This document shows positions 12,160 to 25,221 of a DNA stretch of 64,000 bases, piece after piece. How positions within the stretch are numbered: the first letter of the stretch is position 1; the number at the start of each line of letters is the position of its first letter. This DNA is from Imbricaverruca yamaguchii (Eukaryota > Arthropoda > Thecostraca > Neoverrucidae), in contig JAOTOL010001481.1 in NCBI GenBank assembly GCA_034440575.1, forward strand, positions 682,001 through 746,000, in the 5' to 3' direction. The notes under the pieces were generated by a model that was not told where the DNA came from, searched no databases, and saw only the letters and a list, made by a program, of their open reading frames with translations. The position numbers and the translations under genes were made by a program.

Positions 12160-12360
12160 ACGAAACGCACCAGAGTTTGACGCACTACATTCAAAACCTT
12201 AGAATGTCAACACTTTAAAAGGTCGAAACTTCAAAACATCAAAACTTTAGAATGTCAGAACTTCGAAATGTGAATACTTTAGAATGTGAAAACTTTAAAA
12301 TGTCAAAACTTTATAATGCAAAAACTTTCAATTTCAAAACTTTAAACTGTCAAATGTTTA
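12160..12360. repeat. degenerate repeat of AAAACTTTARAATGTC
   Basis: About ten imperfect units of 15-18 bp, with AACTTTA, AACTTCR and AATGTCA words alternating. Confidence 0.75.
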
Positions 12361-12587
12361 GCTGTCAAGCTATTTATCAAGGCAGTTTTAGACCCTCTAA
12401 GTCTAGTTGAATATTGTTAGATCCACCATTCATGTGACAACATACACGCAAAGCTGAAATGGTCTCATACGAGGGCAGTGCACCAGATGCTGAAAGGCAT
12501 GGGCAGTAGTTCACTCAGGGAGTCAAAATCACCTGGTGTGGGCAAGTGGAGGATCGTTGGGGTAGTTCACGGCTGCAATCTCCACTG

Positions 12588-12722
12588 CCGCCATTCTCCC
12601 ATTACGGACCTGCCATTCTCCCATTACAGACCTGTCATTTTCGTATTACAGACCTGCCATTCTCCAATTACAGACCAGCCATTCTCCCATTACAGATCTG
12701 CCATTCTCCCATTACAGACCTG
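12588..12722. repeat. 22-bp minisatellite, six units
   Basis: The unit is CCATTCTCCCATTACAGACC followed by TG, with few mismatches. Confidence 0.95.
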
Positions 12723-12851
12723 AGTGCTGAATACCACGTGTTTCAAACATAAGATCATGCTGGCTTGGATCACGTTCAAACCAACCATCAAACGAACAGA
12801 GATGCTTACGTGTGTAACATCTGAATTCGGCAGAAATTTCAGACGATGCCT

Positions 12852-13215
12852 GCCTATGACGTCACCTATGGTCCTTAGCACATCACTGACGTACCAAACA
12901 TTTCACATCCGAGTCAACATTTACATCAAACCCGGATGATATCCTCTGCACGACCTCACCTGTGGTCCTTATCACTTCACCAGCATCACAAATAGTTCCG
13001 CACCCGAGGCAACGGTGGGCATCCAGCCCAGACTAGATCTTATGCATGACCTTATATGTGGTCCTTATCACTTCGCCAGAGTCACAAAAAGTCCCCAACC
13101 GAGGGCATCCAACCCATACTATATCTTATGCATGACCTTATATGTGGTCCTTATTACTTCACCAGCATCACAAACGGTCCGTACCAGAGTCAAGAGGAGG
13201 CACCTGACCTACGGA
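12852..13215. repeat. tandem repeat of about 86-96 bp, four diverged units
   Basis: GACCTYAYMTGTGGTCCTTA recurs at about 12858, 12952, 13048 and 13134. Each is followed by ACTTCRCCAGMRTCACAAA and a CATCCARCCCA stretch. The last two units are the best conserved, at 86 bp. Confidence 0.8.
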
Positions 13216-14293
13216 CATTAAAACCGACAGCGCACGCGCAACAACCGAATTACATCGGTACTTGGAGCGCATTAGTGACGAAGCCTAATAAGATACAGTG
13301 CTCTGTATGATGTGTTTTTTTTCGGAAATGGAGGGCCAGGTATACTCCACGAACCGATAGATGAATGATAGCGAAGCGTTAAGAGCCGTTGTTCAGAAAG
13401 CCATGCAATGTTTGGCTCCACGCTCAGTTCTCGTCAAACCTTCACGCACGGCACGCCGTTCGCCAGACATTTATTTTTCAAGTTCCCTCAAGACGATGCA
13501 TTGCCAAATTTTCGAAAACAGACTTAGCCGTGTATGTATGGTCTATAGTAGGATTGCTTCATATTAATGAATACTATGTAGACATATCTAAACCATTTCA
13601 GCTTTTTGCTATTCGACAATTAATATATGAGCCAACATATTTCGGACTGTACCTTGTGACCTTTGTTGTTTGTTTTTGATATATCTCATATATAAGAATG
13701 GATCATTGCCCGGTCGTTCAGGACCATATGAAATATCGGCCCAGTTTGGGAACAATTAAAGCCATCGCGGATGACATTTTTGGCCGACAAAAGATGTCTA
13801 TGGTGCGAGCCAGCGGAGCCTGCAGCTAGCTGGCACTGAGTACCAGCTGCGACCGACGGGCTTACCAGACGGGGAACACGGGGCTTACCCCGTGTTGTAG
13901 CAAGCACTACTGACTGATCGGAAACTCCATCCTGAATAGGTAGGCACAGTTCTTATCGTCTCGGAGGCCACTCACGACCTACTTCATGTGACTTTGGCGG
14001 AAACAGGAACTACAGTATGTTACTATCCCACGTCCTGTGGGACTACAGTAACCTATCCCACGTCATGTGACGTTTGCTATCGCAGGCGCCGTCTTACAAA
14101 CGTCGGAGATTCGACGCACGTTTTGAAATCCCACAACAAGTGTAGGTAATACAAAAATAATAAATCAGCGTCTCCAATTTTATCCAAGATTCAGGAAAAA
14201 TCAACATCTGATATTAATGTTTATGAATGCAATTAAGAAAACATAAGCAAATGGAATCCCATATCATGTCAGGCCAACATTTTAGTTTCATGC
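13216..14293. other. unassigned DNA, no gene seen
   Basis: Only minor structure is visible: a near-duplicate TATCCCACGTCMTGTG pair at about 14025-14072. Confidence 0.45.
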
Positions 14294-14471
14294 TCATTTA
14301 TTGGGTGGTTTGCGACACAGTTTATGTATGGTCACTCCTATTGGCGTGGCCCACGCTGCTTGTCTCACCGGTGGGCCGCGGGATTGGTAAATGCCCCGAG
14401 TGGTGCGAGTGTTGAACCCTGCACATTGGAATCCAGAGCTCAACACCTTAACCACTCGGCCACCCCGCGCC
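14294..14471 (-). mobile_element. tRNA-Leu-like SINE, minus strand
   Basis: Read on the minus strand it begins GGCGCGGGGTGGCCGAGTGG and continues TTAAGGTGTTGAGCTC. This holds an A box (TGGCCGAGTGG) and a degenerate B box. A non-tRNA body follows with CCAATCCCGCGGCCCACCGG and ends in GTGTCGCAAACC. The same body and tail occur in the plus-strand copy at 54814-54994, so the two are one family. The tRNA part resembles the class II (Leu/Ser) type with its TTAAGG D-arm. I could not define a target-site duplication for this copy. Confidence 0.85.
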
Positions 14472-15052
14472 AAACTTGTTGCTGCCACCGTTGGAGGAGT
14501 ATCAGATAAGATGGCTGATAATACGTAATCAATCATCTGCAGCGTATATTCGGCTTAGCGCACACGTAATTTTACATAATAACTGTGAGACGTGTTTGCG
14601 GTCGACACCAGCCAGTTGACCTGACATGACGCTGCTTCGTATGATGTGTCATAATGTATCAGGTCAGTCCCGACGATAGACATTAGACTGCATTTGTTCT
14701 CTCCTTGCATCCATGCAAAGTAATAAAAGGAGAGCAAAGCCTGATGGTGAGTCAAAATTCGGTCGAATTGACTGCGCAACTTAATGAGTTTGCAGCTTGA
14801 TCTAACCCGATATGCTTTAGGTTGCCACATTATTTCAGAATCCTCTCTCTACATTGGTGCCCAATCATGGCGAATCCACGGCGGGGCGTTCGGTAGTTAT
14901 TGATCGAAATAACAGAGGGCTGCAGCCGCCCTTCTGGTGGTCCTGACACCGACATGTGCTAACCGAATCCCTAACGTCCTATCAATCCTTGACAGTCTGA
15001 TTTGATTAGTATCTGCGGCGCGAAACGCTACAGGTGACGATCGACGACGGCG
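14472..15052. other. unassigned DNA, no gene seen
   Basis: Spacer between the SINE and the G-rich array. No coding signal recognised. Confidence 0.45.
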
Positions 15053-17226
15053 GAGTTGGCTGGGGGCGGCGGCGGCGGAGTTGGCTGGTGGCGGCGGCGG
15101 ACTTGGCTGGTGGCGGCGGCGGACTTGGCTGGTGGCGGCGGCGGACTTGGCTGGTGGCGGCGGCGGACTTGGCTGGTAGCGGCGGCGGAGTTGGCTGGTG
15201 GCGGCGGCGGTGGCGGACTTGGCTGGTGGTGGCGGCGGCAGCGGAGCTGGCTGGTGGCGGCGGCGGCGGCGGAGTTGGCTGGTGGCGGCGACGGCGGCGG
15301 AGTTGGCTGGTGGCGGCGGCGGCAGCGGAGTTGGCTGGTGGTGGTGGCGGCAGCGGAGCTGGCTGGTGGCGGTGGCGGCGGCGGAGTTGGCTGGTGGCGG
15401 CGGCGGCGGCGGAGTTGGCTGGTGGCGGCGGCGGCAGCGGAGTTGGCTGGTGGCGGTGGCGGCGGCGGAGTTGGCTGGTGGCGGCGGCGGCGGCGGAGTT
15501 GGCTGGTGGCGGCGGCGGCAGCGGAGTTGGCTGGTGGCGGTGGCGGCAGCGGAGTTGGCTGGTGGCGGCGGCGGCGGCGGAGTTGGCTGGTGGCGGCGGC
15601 GGTGGCGGACTTGGCTGGTGGCGGCGGCGGCAGCGGAGCTGGCTGGTGGCGGCGGCGGCGGCGGAGTTGGCTGGTGGCGGCGGCGGCGGCGGAGTTGGCT
15701 GGTGGCGGCGGCGGCAGCGGGGCTGGCTGGTGGCGGTGGCGGTGGCGGAGTTGGCTGGTGGCGGCGGCGGCAGCGGAGTTGGCTGGTGGCGGTGGCGGCG
15801 GCGGAGTTGGCTGGTGGCGGCGGCGGCGGCGGAGTTGGCTGGTGGCGGCGGCGGTGGCGGAGTTGGCTGGTGGCGGTGGCGGCGGCGGAGTTGGCTGGTG
15901 GCGGCGGCGGCGGCGGAGTTGGCTGGTGGCGGCGGCGGCGGCGGAGTTGGCTGGTGGCGGCGGCGGCGGAGTTGGCTGGTGGCGGCGGCGGAGTTGGCTG
16001 GTGGCGGCGGCGGCGGAGTTGGCTGGTGGCGGTGGCGGCGGCGGAGTTGGCTGGTGGCGACGGCGGAGTTCGCTGGTGGCGACGGCGGAGTTGGCTGGTG
16101 GCGGCGGCGGCGGAGTTGGCTGGTGGCGGCGGCGGTGGCGGACTTGGCTGGTGGCGGCGGCGGCAGCGGAGCTGGCTGGTGGCGGCGGCGGCGGCGGAGT
16201 TGGCTGGTGGCGGCGGCGGCGGCGGAGTTGGCTGGTGGCAGCGGCGGCAGCGGAGCTGGCTGGTGGCGGTGGCGGCGGCGGAGTTGGCTGGTGGCGGCGG
16301 CGGCGGCGGAGTTGGCTGGTGGCGGCGGCGGCGGCGGACTTGGCTGGTGGCGGCGGCGGACTTGGCTGGTGGCGGCGGCGGACTTGGCTGGTGGCGGCGG
16401 CGGACTTGGCTGGTAGCGGCGGCGGAGTTGGCTGGTGGCGGCGGCGGAGTTGGCTGGTGGCGGCGGCGGAGTTGGCTGGTGGCGGCGGCGGAGTTGGCTG
16501 GTGGTGGCGGCGGAGTTGGCTGGTGGCGGCGGCGGAGTTGGCTGGTGGCGGCGGCGGCGGAGTTGGCTGGTGGCGGCGGCGGAGTTGGCTGGTGGCGGCG
16601 GCGGCGGCGGAGTTGGCTGGTGGCGGCGGCGGCGGCGGAGTTGGCTGGTGGCGGCGGCGGAGTTGGCTGGTGGCGGCGGCGGAGTTGGCTGGTGGCGGCG
16701 GCGGAGTTGGCTGGTGGCGGCGGCGGAGTTGGCTGGTGGCGGCGGCGGAGTTGGCTGGTGGCGGCGGCGGCAGCGGAGTTGGCTGGTGGCGGCGGCGGCG
16801 GCGGAGTTGGCTGGTGGCGGCGGCGGCGGCGGATTGGCTGGTGGCGGCGGCGGACTTGGCTGGTGGCGGCGGCGGACTTGGCTGGTGGCGGCGGCGGACT
16901 TGGCTGGTAGCGGCGGCGGAGTTGGCTGGTGGCGGCGGCGGAGTTGGCTGGTGGCGGCGGCGGAGTTGGCTGGTGGCGGCGGCGGAGTTGGCTGGTGGTG
17001 GCGGCGGAGTTGGCTGGTGGCGGCGGCGGAGTTGGCTGGTGGGGCGGCGGCGGAGTTGGCTGGTGGCGGCGGGGCGGCGGAGTTGGTGGCGGCGGCGGCG
17101 GCGGAGTTGGCTGGTGGGGCCGGCGGCGGCGGAGTTGGCTGGTGGCGGCGGCGGAGTTGGCTGGTGGCGGCGGCGGAGTTGGCTGGTGGCGGCGGCGGAG
17201 TTGGCTGGTGGCGGCGGCGGCGGCGG
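15053..17226 (+). repeat. 2.2-kb G-rich minisatellite with variable (GGC)n
   Basis: Each unit is a constant core GGAGTTGGCTGGT (or GGACTTGGCTGGT) followed by a variable number of GGC triplets with GGT, GCA or GAC variants. The basic unit is 22 bp and longer units grow in steps of 3 (25, 28 and so on). There is a local higher-order pattern: runs of GGACTTGGCTGGT units occur at about 15100-15175, 16335-16415 and 16845-16915. All three plus frames and at least two minus frames stay open, giving frames up to about 830 codons of low-complexity sequence. The plus strand is rich in closely spaced GG runs. Confidence 0.97.
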
Positions 17227-17640
17227 TGCACACCTCGCAGAGCCGGTCGTGGCCGGCGGCGTGCCACACTGTCGGCAACGCGGCCGAGCCAGGGCCGTGC
17301 GTTTCTTGTCGGCGCGCCTCGCCGGCGGCTGCGCCGCCTGCGTGCTAATCGGGGCCGCGTGCGCCGGCGCCTAATAACAGCGTGTCGGCGCGTCGAAGCT
17401 GCCGCCGAGCTCGTCAACGCCGACACACCTGCGCGCGGCGGCAAGGTCGCGCCAGGAAGTGCGCCAGGAAGTGCGCCAGCGCGCGCCGGCCAATTGGCCA
17501 AATACTACGGCCAACTGGCAGCTCGGACACGCCGCTGGCGATCGTGCAGGCCGCCGGCCGCGGCATTTTTGGCGCGCCGCCCGGCGGTGTTGTTTGTTGC
17601 GGCGCGCCGCGCTCGCGGACGTAATCGGTGATTGCCGACT
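17227..17640. other. CG-rich island flanking the G-rich array
   Basis: Very dense in CpG and in words such as GCGCGCCG and GGCCGGCGGC. GTGCGCCAGGAA is duplicated at about 17459-17482. It may be an unmethylated promoter-type island, but no transcription start or gene is evident. Confidence 0.5.
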
Positions 17641-17679
17641 GCGACTGATAGGTGTCCGCCTGCGCGCAGAGGCAGCAAC

Positions 17680-17868
17680 ATGGCCGGCGAGGAGACGCAG
17701 TGCTTCCTGGGCTTGGCTCCGTTTTGGTGTTTCGATGTCCCTGGCCGCCGCTGTGATGTCGATCAGCTGTCGAGATGTGTCAAGCATGTGACGGATGCTG
17801 GCTGTATTTCTGCCACCAATTCAACCTACGCTGATCAGTGGGTTCGAAGTGGTGGTTTTGCTTTCTGA
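17680..17868 (+). CDS. possible small ORF, 62 codons
   Basis: The frame opens with ATG in a fair context (AGCAACATGGCC) just downstream of a CG-rich island and runs to a TGA at 17866. The product would start MAGEETQCFLGLAPF and carries six cysteines. No family is recognised and no signal peptide or membrane segment is clear. It could equally be chance. I include it only because of the island, the start context and the ordinary (not low-complexity) composition. Confidence 0.15.
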   Translation: MAGEETQCFLGLAPFWCFDVPGRRCDVDQLSRCVKHVTDAGCISATNSTYADQWVRSGGFAF

Positions 17869-19835
17869 TTCACGCTCTGTCGCAACACCGGGCTCGCAGA
17901 AAATTGATATCAACGGTTTATTGAGCGCAACAAAAACATCATCCAGTGAACTGCAATACTCATTAAGAGACATAAGCACCCATATACAATGTCAACAGCG
18001 TAATATCTTGACATTGCGCATTTAAAGCTGCTTAGTGCCCGGTGACCTCACTACTTCGAGACGATAATCGTTACGCGGGACAACAAAAAACATTAACGAC
18101 CATTTCATGTATCGATGCTTACGCTGAATCACCCTGATGATGCCGTTTAAGCCGTTTGATTGTGCGCTCTTGGCGAGCGACGCTTGAAGAACGACCAACT
18201 AACGACAAGAGCACCACCAGAGATGAACTGGTGACGCAACCCAGCCATCTCTGAATGAATGTTTAGACTACTGGATTCACCTACTTGCTCGCTGCTGTGT
18301 GAAGTGTAAACAGAATGCCAACAAGTGGTCGGTAATTTTCCGGCAGCGTGGGTCGCCATGACTAGAAGCCGTGCTTATTGCTCGTCGGTACACATCACTG
18401 AACACGGCCGCCCTGACACATTAAGATGTGAGCCACGCATCAGTAGGCCTGCAGGATCTCAACACAGGCCGCCTACCCACAAACGTCACCCAGAGCCACT
18501 CTAGTCTGGCATTCGCCTAGTACATGACCCACACAGGGCAATACAAGTCAAATTCATTACACACTGACTGAAATTTGTACATGTGTGTTAACCTAGGGTC
18601 TCTAAACAACCAAAGCTGCTCATGAATACACGCCCCAATGGATGGTCCACCTTGTACAGCAGTGGCATTTGGGTGTCTCGATAACAACGACCTGGTGTAG
18701 AAACATGCTGACTCGACAGAACGTATGGCACGTTCAGTGCACTGGAACCAGGCGGTAGCTTGCAATACCAGGGCATGCATCATGGTATCTCTGGAATTCA
18801 CTCTCACCACCCGAGGAGATGAATACCACCCCGAAACGGTCTTCTCACGGGAACTGAAGATCAGCGCGCGGCGGCGCGTCGCAGTTTGTCATATCGTGTT
18901 GCATTTTTGCGCATATTTTGGAACACAAAATGCAGTGAGGTCATGTCATGAATATGAAGGAGGTTCTTTCCCGGATTAAAAATGAAAGCCTTAAAAATCA
19001 GAAGTAATACCAAAATGTGGCCAATCACAAACATGCGGCAGTTGAGTTATCATACAGATACCGCAGTTGAATGGTGGCAGTATCACCAGATTAGGTTGGG
19101 GAAGGCTTGCTCATGAGGGCGTACATGTGAAGAGTATATGACGACAGTTTGAGTGTCGGCTTTGCTCGCCCACACGATATATATGATCACTGACGTGTAC
19201 GCAACATTATCGAAGGTAATATCATCTCACTGAGCTATGATCACGTGTGCTTTATACCGTTTTATGTTTGTTGACATTGAGTTTTCGCCCGTTTTCCGAC
19301 AGTTAATGTACTCCTTGGGCTGGCAATTTATGTTTTTAGACTTTCTCAAACCATGCCATCTCAATGCTGACCATACATGAACCAGTCAAAATACTTAGGG
19401 TGGGATTCGACGGGAGTCCAGGTGCAAGTGACGGGTGACGTTTGTCACTTTCATTAAAGTATGCTAATTATTATGGAAAAACGCGTAGAGGCATACAAGT
19501 TAAATGTGAACGTAAATATATTATGTGACGGCGGCCAAAAACGTAACCGAAACTGATTTATTTCTGACAGGATATATTTGGAAGGTGCACTGAGATTATG
19601 AGATGTGGTAGGTGATTTACGGGAAACCGATTAAGAGGATTACGAATTTACGAAGAGCAACGAACATGGGAGTGAGCAAGAGGACAGAGAGCCAGATGAA
19701 GATTAATGCAAGCGAGACGTTTATACTCTAAGAATAAGCACAGTTAAACGCCAGTCGTAATATCAGTCGATACGTCCTCCGGCGATGCAATTTGCCGCAC
19801 AGCTGCAGGTAATTCTATGGGGTCAGGCATACATA

Positions 19836-19837
<2 letters not shown>
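17869..19837. other. unassigned DNA, no gene seen
   Basis: About 2 kb of mixed composition with frames under 100 codons. None has a recognisable domain and I see no repeat structure. Confidence 0.45.
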
Positions 19838-20166
<329 letters not shown>

Positions 20167-20649
20167 CATCAGGAATGCCAAATATATTTTCTACTTATGT
20201 TGCATATGTGCGGAACATGTCCCGTATCGGGATGCATCTCTAATTGCCAATGAACTAAACATCATTCAACATGAGGAATTAGTGCATGAGGAAGTACACC
20301 TGTCTGCGCACCACGTTAAGGTCCTCGTACTGACATATTCAGCCAAGAACAAAAATGAAGTACCTGCTAATACAGAAAATGGTTCCTTGCTTCTAAGCCT
20401 TGATGATATGGTACAAAGCTGTCACGAGCGTAGCATACATGCACCGATGTGGCGTAACAATTGCGCCATCGCCAGCCACAGCTACCCATGTTGTGACAAT
20501 AGCCGTGCCCGTGTTCTCAAAGTTTCGCTGGAGTTCAGTGTTGCTTCCTCTCCGTTGGCTTCAGCAGAGACATCTGCCTAACGTCTAATCACACCCAACA
20601 CAGCCGGCAGTAGCCAAACAAATAAAGGACTGCAATCAGTGGCCGGACT
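20167..20649. other. unassigned DNA, no gene seen
   Basis: A 99-codon frame at 20282-20581 has no recognisable domain. Confidence 0.45.
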
Positions 20650-22420
20650 GGCCAAATCGGCGGGTGGTCGGACCGCCACCCGCTCATCTGCAGACGTCAC
20701 AGTCTCACACTCCGATCGCCAAGAGGTGCTCCAATTCGCGGCGCGCCGGCGACAATTGTGCCGCGGCGCACACTAATCGCCGCCGGGAGACGCCACCTTG
20801 TGGCGGGCCGCCGAGCGCGCCGTTTTTGCCGTGCAAGTCAGCCCCCTCATCAGCGCTGCAATCAGCGTCGGCGGCGGAGACGGCGCGTCCGCGGCGTCAG
20901 CGCGCGGCCTCGCGCCACATACCTGCCGGCCGGCCGGCCAGCACTGAAGGCTGTGCGCCGCCAATTTTCCGCGCGCCGCGCCGCCATCGTCGCCGATGCG
21001 CCTGTACGCCGACACTGGCGGCAGCAATTAGGCGATTTGCGCCGGCCGCACACGCGCCGGCGGGGAGGCCGGTCGTAGGCGCGCGAGATCCGCAGCCATT
21101 GCACGGCGGCGGTGAGTTTCGTGAGGTATCGCCGCTCCGGGCGGTACTTCCCGCGCGCGCTTGTGTTCAGGCGCGGTAAATAGGTCAGCCGGGCGAGACA
21201 GTGGAGACCGGCCGGCCGGCACTGACGTCTCGTGGCCGATCATGGCGGCGCGGCGCGCGGAGGCGCAGATGCAGTGCCTTATCGACCGCATCGCGATCGT
21301 CCAATAAACCTGTTACTCGACGGGTGGCCCGCGCCGCGCTCCACTCGGAGGGCGGCGAGAGCGAGTGTGGCCGGGACGTGAGCCCATGTTTCTCCGCGGG
21401 TCGTGCCGGCCGGCGCTGAGCTCATCTGGTAATTTTTTCGGCGTAATTTAGGGCGGGTGCAGCGGGCGAGACGGGCTCGCGGCCGGCCGCCGACTACCCG
21501 TCCGCGCCTCACGTCCTGCGCTGGGGCAGGCGTGTTTCGCCAGGGCGTCGTGACGCCACGTGACGTCGCGTGACGCCGCGTGACGCCGGCCGGCACCTGG
21601 GCCGGATCGAGTGACGGCCACGCCCGGCGGGACCGACACGTCCGACTGGGTCGCACGCTGCTCGACGTGGCGCCACGGCGCGCGCGAGCCGACGCCGCGC
21701 CGACGCGACCTTCGCGCCGCGCTCGTCGCGGCCGCGCGACCTCTCGGCTGCCGCCCGGTCGTGCGGACCGCCTTCTCTCTGCAAGGATGGCGTGTGCGGC
21801 GAGTGCGACGCGCGTGACGGCATTCGCGACGCGCGGCGTTCCCGTCGACGGCCACGGCGGCCGCCGCCGCGCCGCGTTTGTCACATCCCGCCGGCTCTGG
21901 TGAAATTGGCACGCCGGGCGACAGTGTTTGGTGCAGCGATGGAGTGGCGGACCGGAAAGCCAGGACGGCGGCGCGGTTGGCGCGCGCTCGGCGCGTCACC
22001 GGTCCGCCGCCGACGCGCCGAGCCGCGGCGATTCTGCACTGAATACCGGACGGCTGCGGTGTGCCGCAGCACGGTGAATTGCACCAAAACCCTGCCGGTC
22101 GAGGACGGCGGCGGCGGCTTAATTGTCTGGGCGGCCGGCCGGTCGGCCGCGCACGGATACCACTGACACAGATAGTGACCGTGCTGGCGGCCGGCGGCGC
22201 GCCGGCAAGGGCACCGCCGCCAAAAGTGTCCAGTCATGGGCGTCGGGAGGCCGCCCCTCCCCCGCCACACCCTCCGGCGTCACCATACAGCGCCGATTCG
22301 CGGAAAGCGGGGTCCGATATGCAACCAGGCGGGTAAAATCGATTCCTGTGCAATGAACGCGTCACGCGAGGGCCGGCAACCTTGTACGGCCGCTCTGATG
22401 ATTCGCCGACGCCATTCATA
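20650..22420. other. 1.8-kb CG-rich island
   Basis: Extremely CpG-dense sequence with many overlapping chance frames on both strands. A cluster of CGTGACG words sits at about 21550-21585, including GCCACGTGACGTCGCG, which joins a CACGTG E-box and a TGACGTC half of a cAMP-response element. ATCATGGCGGCG at about 21238 resembles a YY1-type initiator. These features suit a promoter-type island, but no exon can be assigned. Confidence 0.45.
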
Positions 22421-22654
22421 AATGGGGCAGATGAATACAGGAGGTCAGGCTCCGCCAGCCGACTGTTCCGTCTCGAGCCGCGACAGAGGCTGGGCGGTCA
22501 CCTCTTCCTCCCTGGGTGGAACCGTCTGTGGAGTTGCAGTAGTGACGGCGCGACGGCGACCCCCGCTCTGTCGACGAGCGCCGTGCAGAGCTGCGATCGG
22601 TTGGTCGAGACCGGACCGAGGCTGAGCAGGGCTGATGACCCGGCGCAGACAACC

Positions 22655-23195
22655 GAGCGACACGGGAAGTCTAGGCAGCACATGGCAGTCACGTCGTATC
22701 GAGGCGCGCGACACGGGAAGCCGAGACAGTACACGGCAGTCAGGTCGTGTCGAGGCGCGCAACACGGGAAGCCGAGGCAGCACATGGCAGCCACGTCGTG
22801 TCGAGGCGCGCGACACGGGAAGCCGAGGCAGCACATGGCAGCCACGTCGTGTCGAGGCGCGCAACACAGGAAGCCGAGGCAGGACATGGCAGTCACGTCG
22901 TGTCGAGGCGCGCGACACGGGAAGCCGAGGCAGGACATGGTAGTCACGTCGTGTCGAGGCGCGCGACACGGGAAGCCGAGGCAGGACATGGTAGTCACGT
23001 CGTGTCGAGGCGCGCAACACGGAAGCCAGGCAGCACATGGCAGTCACGTCGTGTCGAGGCGCGCAACACGGGAAGCCGAGGCAGGACATGGTAGTCACGT
23101 CGTGTCGAGGCGCGCGACACGGGAAGCCGAGGCAGGACATGGTAGTCACGTCGTGTCGAGGCGCGCGACACGGAAAGCCGAGGCAGGACATGTCA
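22655..23195. repeat. 51-bp minisatellite, about 10.5 units
   Basis: The unit includes GTCGTGTCGAGGCGCGC, then RACACGGGAAGCCGAGGCAG and CACATGGYAGYCAC. One unit near 23018-23036 has lost a few bases. Since 51 is a multiple of 3, frames with a 17-residue period are open on both strands, including a 288-codon one at 22382-23248. Codon use shows no asymmetry that I can see. Confidence 0.95.
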
Positions 23196-23689
23196 GCGAT
23201 GACGTGCCAGGGCCCGCTAATATTGATGGGACTGCGGGGGTGTTGTGATTACTCCTGCCGAGGGCGTTCACCGACAGGGTGGTCGATAAGTCGGTTGCGA
23301 AAGCAAAGTGCAGACGATCAATCACTGGCTGCGGTCCCGCTCAGCCACTCTGTTGCATCGCCTGATCAACCGAATGAGTAATCAATCAGCAATTATGGTA
23401 AAATATTCATGGCACTGTTTTCCTGTACACGTTTAATATACCTGTTCATTGCTTCGCCATCAATAACGCCAGTCCTCACCTACATGATTATAATGATAGC
23501 TGTCATTACTATGCATAATTATGTGCCCTTTAATACCCACTCAACATGATCCGTGTCTGAGTAGTAACTACCTGTTTCGACCAACTGCACCTAGATGGAC
23601 ACATTACTCAACACTTGGGCCACTAATTCATTTTCCATTTTCGGAAAGACTCACTTGCCACAGGTCAGCTCCGTCTGGTGCGCATCATT
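23196..23689. other. unassigned DNA, no gene seen
   Basis: AT-richer interval between the array and the next CG-rich island. Confidence 0.45.
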
Positions 23690-24611
23690 TGTCGGTTGTC
23701 GCCGCGCGCGGCTGCACAAATCACACGCAGATTATCCGGCGTGCCCGTCTGTTCGCGTTTTGTACTGCAGCGGGCGGCGCAGATCCGTCCGAACGGCGTG
23801 CACTCGGCTGAGTTATCGGCCGGCAATCGGCCATATTTATGCGTCGCACAGTTGGCGGCAAGCTAAAATCAGCGGGGTCGCGGCGCCGAGCGGACCTGCA
23901 GCCAGGCGGCCCCAGCCGCAGCACGGGAGTATCTCTCGCCGACAGGCGGCGGCAGACAGTTATAGTTTGTCTGCTTAATCGTTATTGAGGAGGCGTGTTT
24001 GGAGCCCGGCTGGGGATGATCGCGCACGGCCGTCGTGTGGACCGTAATGCGTCATGTTCGTGAAGCAGTCGACGGCTTCCCGGACCGACTGTTCGGTGGT
24101 TGCGATCGCCGGCAGCAGTACGCTGTGCGCCTGTCGAACGGTGGCCCGGCGTTCCCGACAGAGAGCGCGGGGCACCGCTCGGCACCCGGCACGCCCGCCC
24201 GCACTTTGAGGGCGCCGGAACCGTAGGACACCTCGCGTCCTTGCTGATGCGCAGTCGCGCTCATCCGTCGCCACGCCCTTTCCCACCGGAACGGCCACCC
24301 GAGGAGAGTGATACCATCGCGCCACTCTGCGGACCACCGAGGCCCGCCGCGGCGCGGGGCACGACTCACGCCGACGGCGGCACTCTTGGCTCGACCCGCC
24401 GCCGCGCTGATGCCCACGATAGCGAGGCTGCAACACGCCGACCGGCGGCGCTCTGGCTGGGCCCAGTTCGACAGGCGCCGCGCACTGTCGGAGCGGGACG
24501 ACCGCCGCATGCCGCCGGTCCTGCTGCGGCCGCACTCAGCATGCTGCTGCCCGTCGGCGTTGCGGTGATTCGGGTGCTTTGCGCGGGCGGCAGCATGGCG
24601 TATGGCAGCTG
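23690..24611. other. CG-rich island
   Basis: CpG-dense sequence with chance frames on both strands. No domain is recognised. Confidence 0.45.
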
Positions 24612-24903
24612 GGCGGCGATAGCCCGCGATTTGGCGGTACGGCCCTCGGTGGCGGTAGCCCGCGGTTTGGCGGTACGGCCCTCGGTGGCGGTAGCCCGCG
24701 GTTTGGCGGTACGGCCCTCGGTGGCGGTAGCCCGCGGTTTGGCGGCACGGCCATCGGTGGCGGTAGCCCGCGGTTTGGCGGCACGGCCATCAATGGCGGT
24801 AGCCCGCGGTTTGGCGGTACGGCCCTCGGTGGCGGTAGCCCGCGGTTTGGCGGTACGGCCCTCGGTGGCGGTAGCCCGCGGTTTGGTGGCACGGCCATCG
24901 GCG
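24612..24903. repeat. 36-bp minisatellite, eight units
   Basis: The unit is GGCGGTAGCCCGCGGTTTGG followed by CGGTACGGCCCTCGGT. Three units have GGCACGGCCATC instead. Frames with a 12-residue period result. Confidence 0.95.
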
Positions 24904-25221
24904 GCACGACCCTGCCCGCGTATCGGAGGCGATTCCCGCGACTATTTCGGTTTAATGACGACAGCTACGCTCGAGTTCACGATTGACCGTCGCGGTAGGC
25001 TGGCTGTGCTCCGGACCTGAACTAGTCGCCGTCAGAGGGCACCGGGCTGCCTCGAAGGTTTCAGGTCCTCCGCAAAATCACAGCGTTCGCCGAGTACGTG
25101 GGCCTCTGCCTAGTTTCCACTTCAGAGGTTCCTTGATCCTCGGAGATGCAAGTTCTACCGATGTATCGGGCTATATATGTGGAATAGGCGTTCGACGCCT
25201 GAGACAACACCGTCTCCCGCA

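Noticed and set aside
14897..17501. Frames of 793 and 831 codons encoding Pro/Ala/Arg repeats
   Set aside because: The G-rich minisatellite is open in nearly all frames. The translations are low-complexity and mirror each other.
22382..23248. 288-codon frame with a 17-residue period
   Set aside because: The 51-bp period keeps both strands open. One unit has a length change and the flanks look non-coding.
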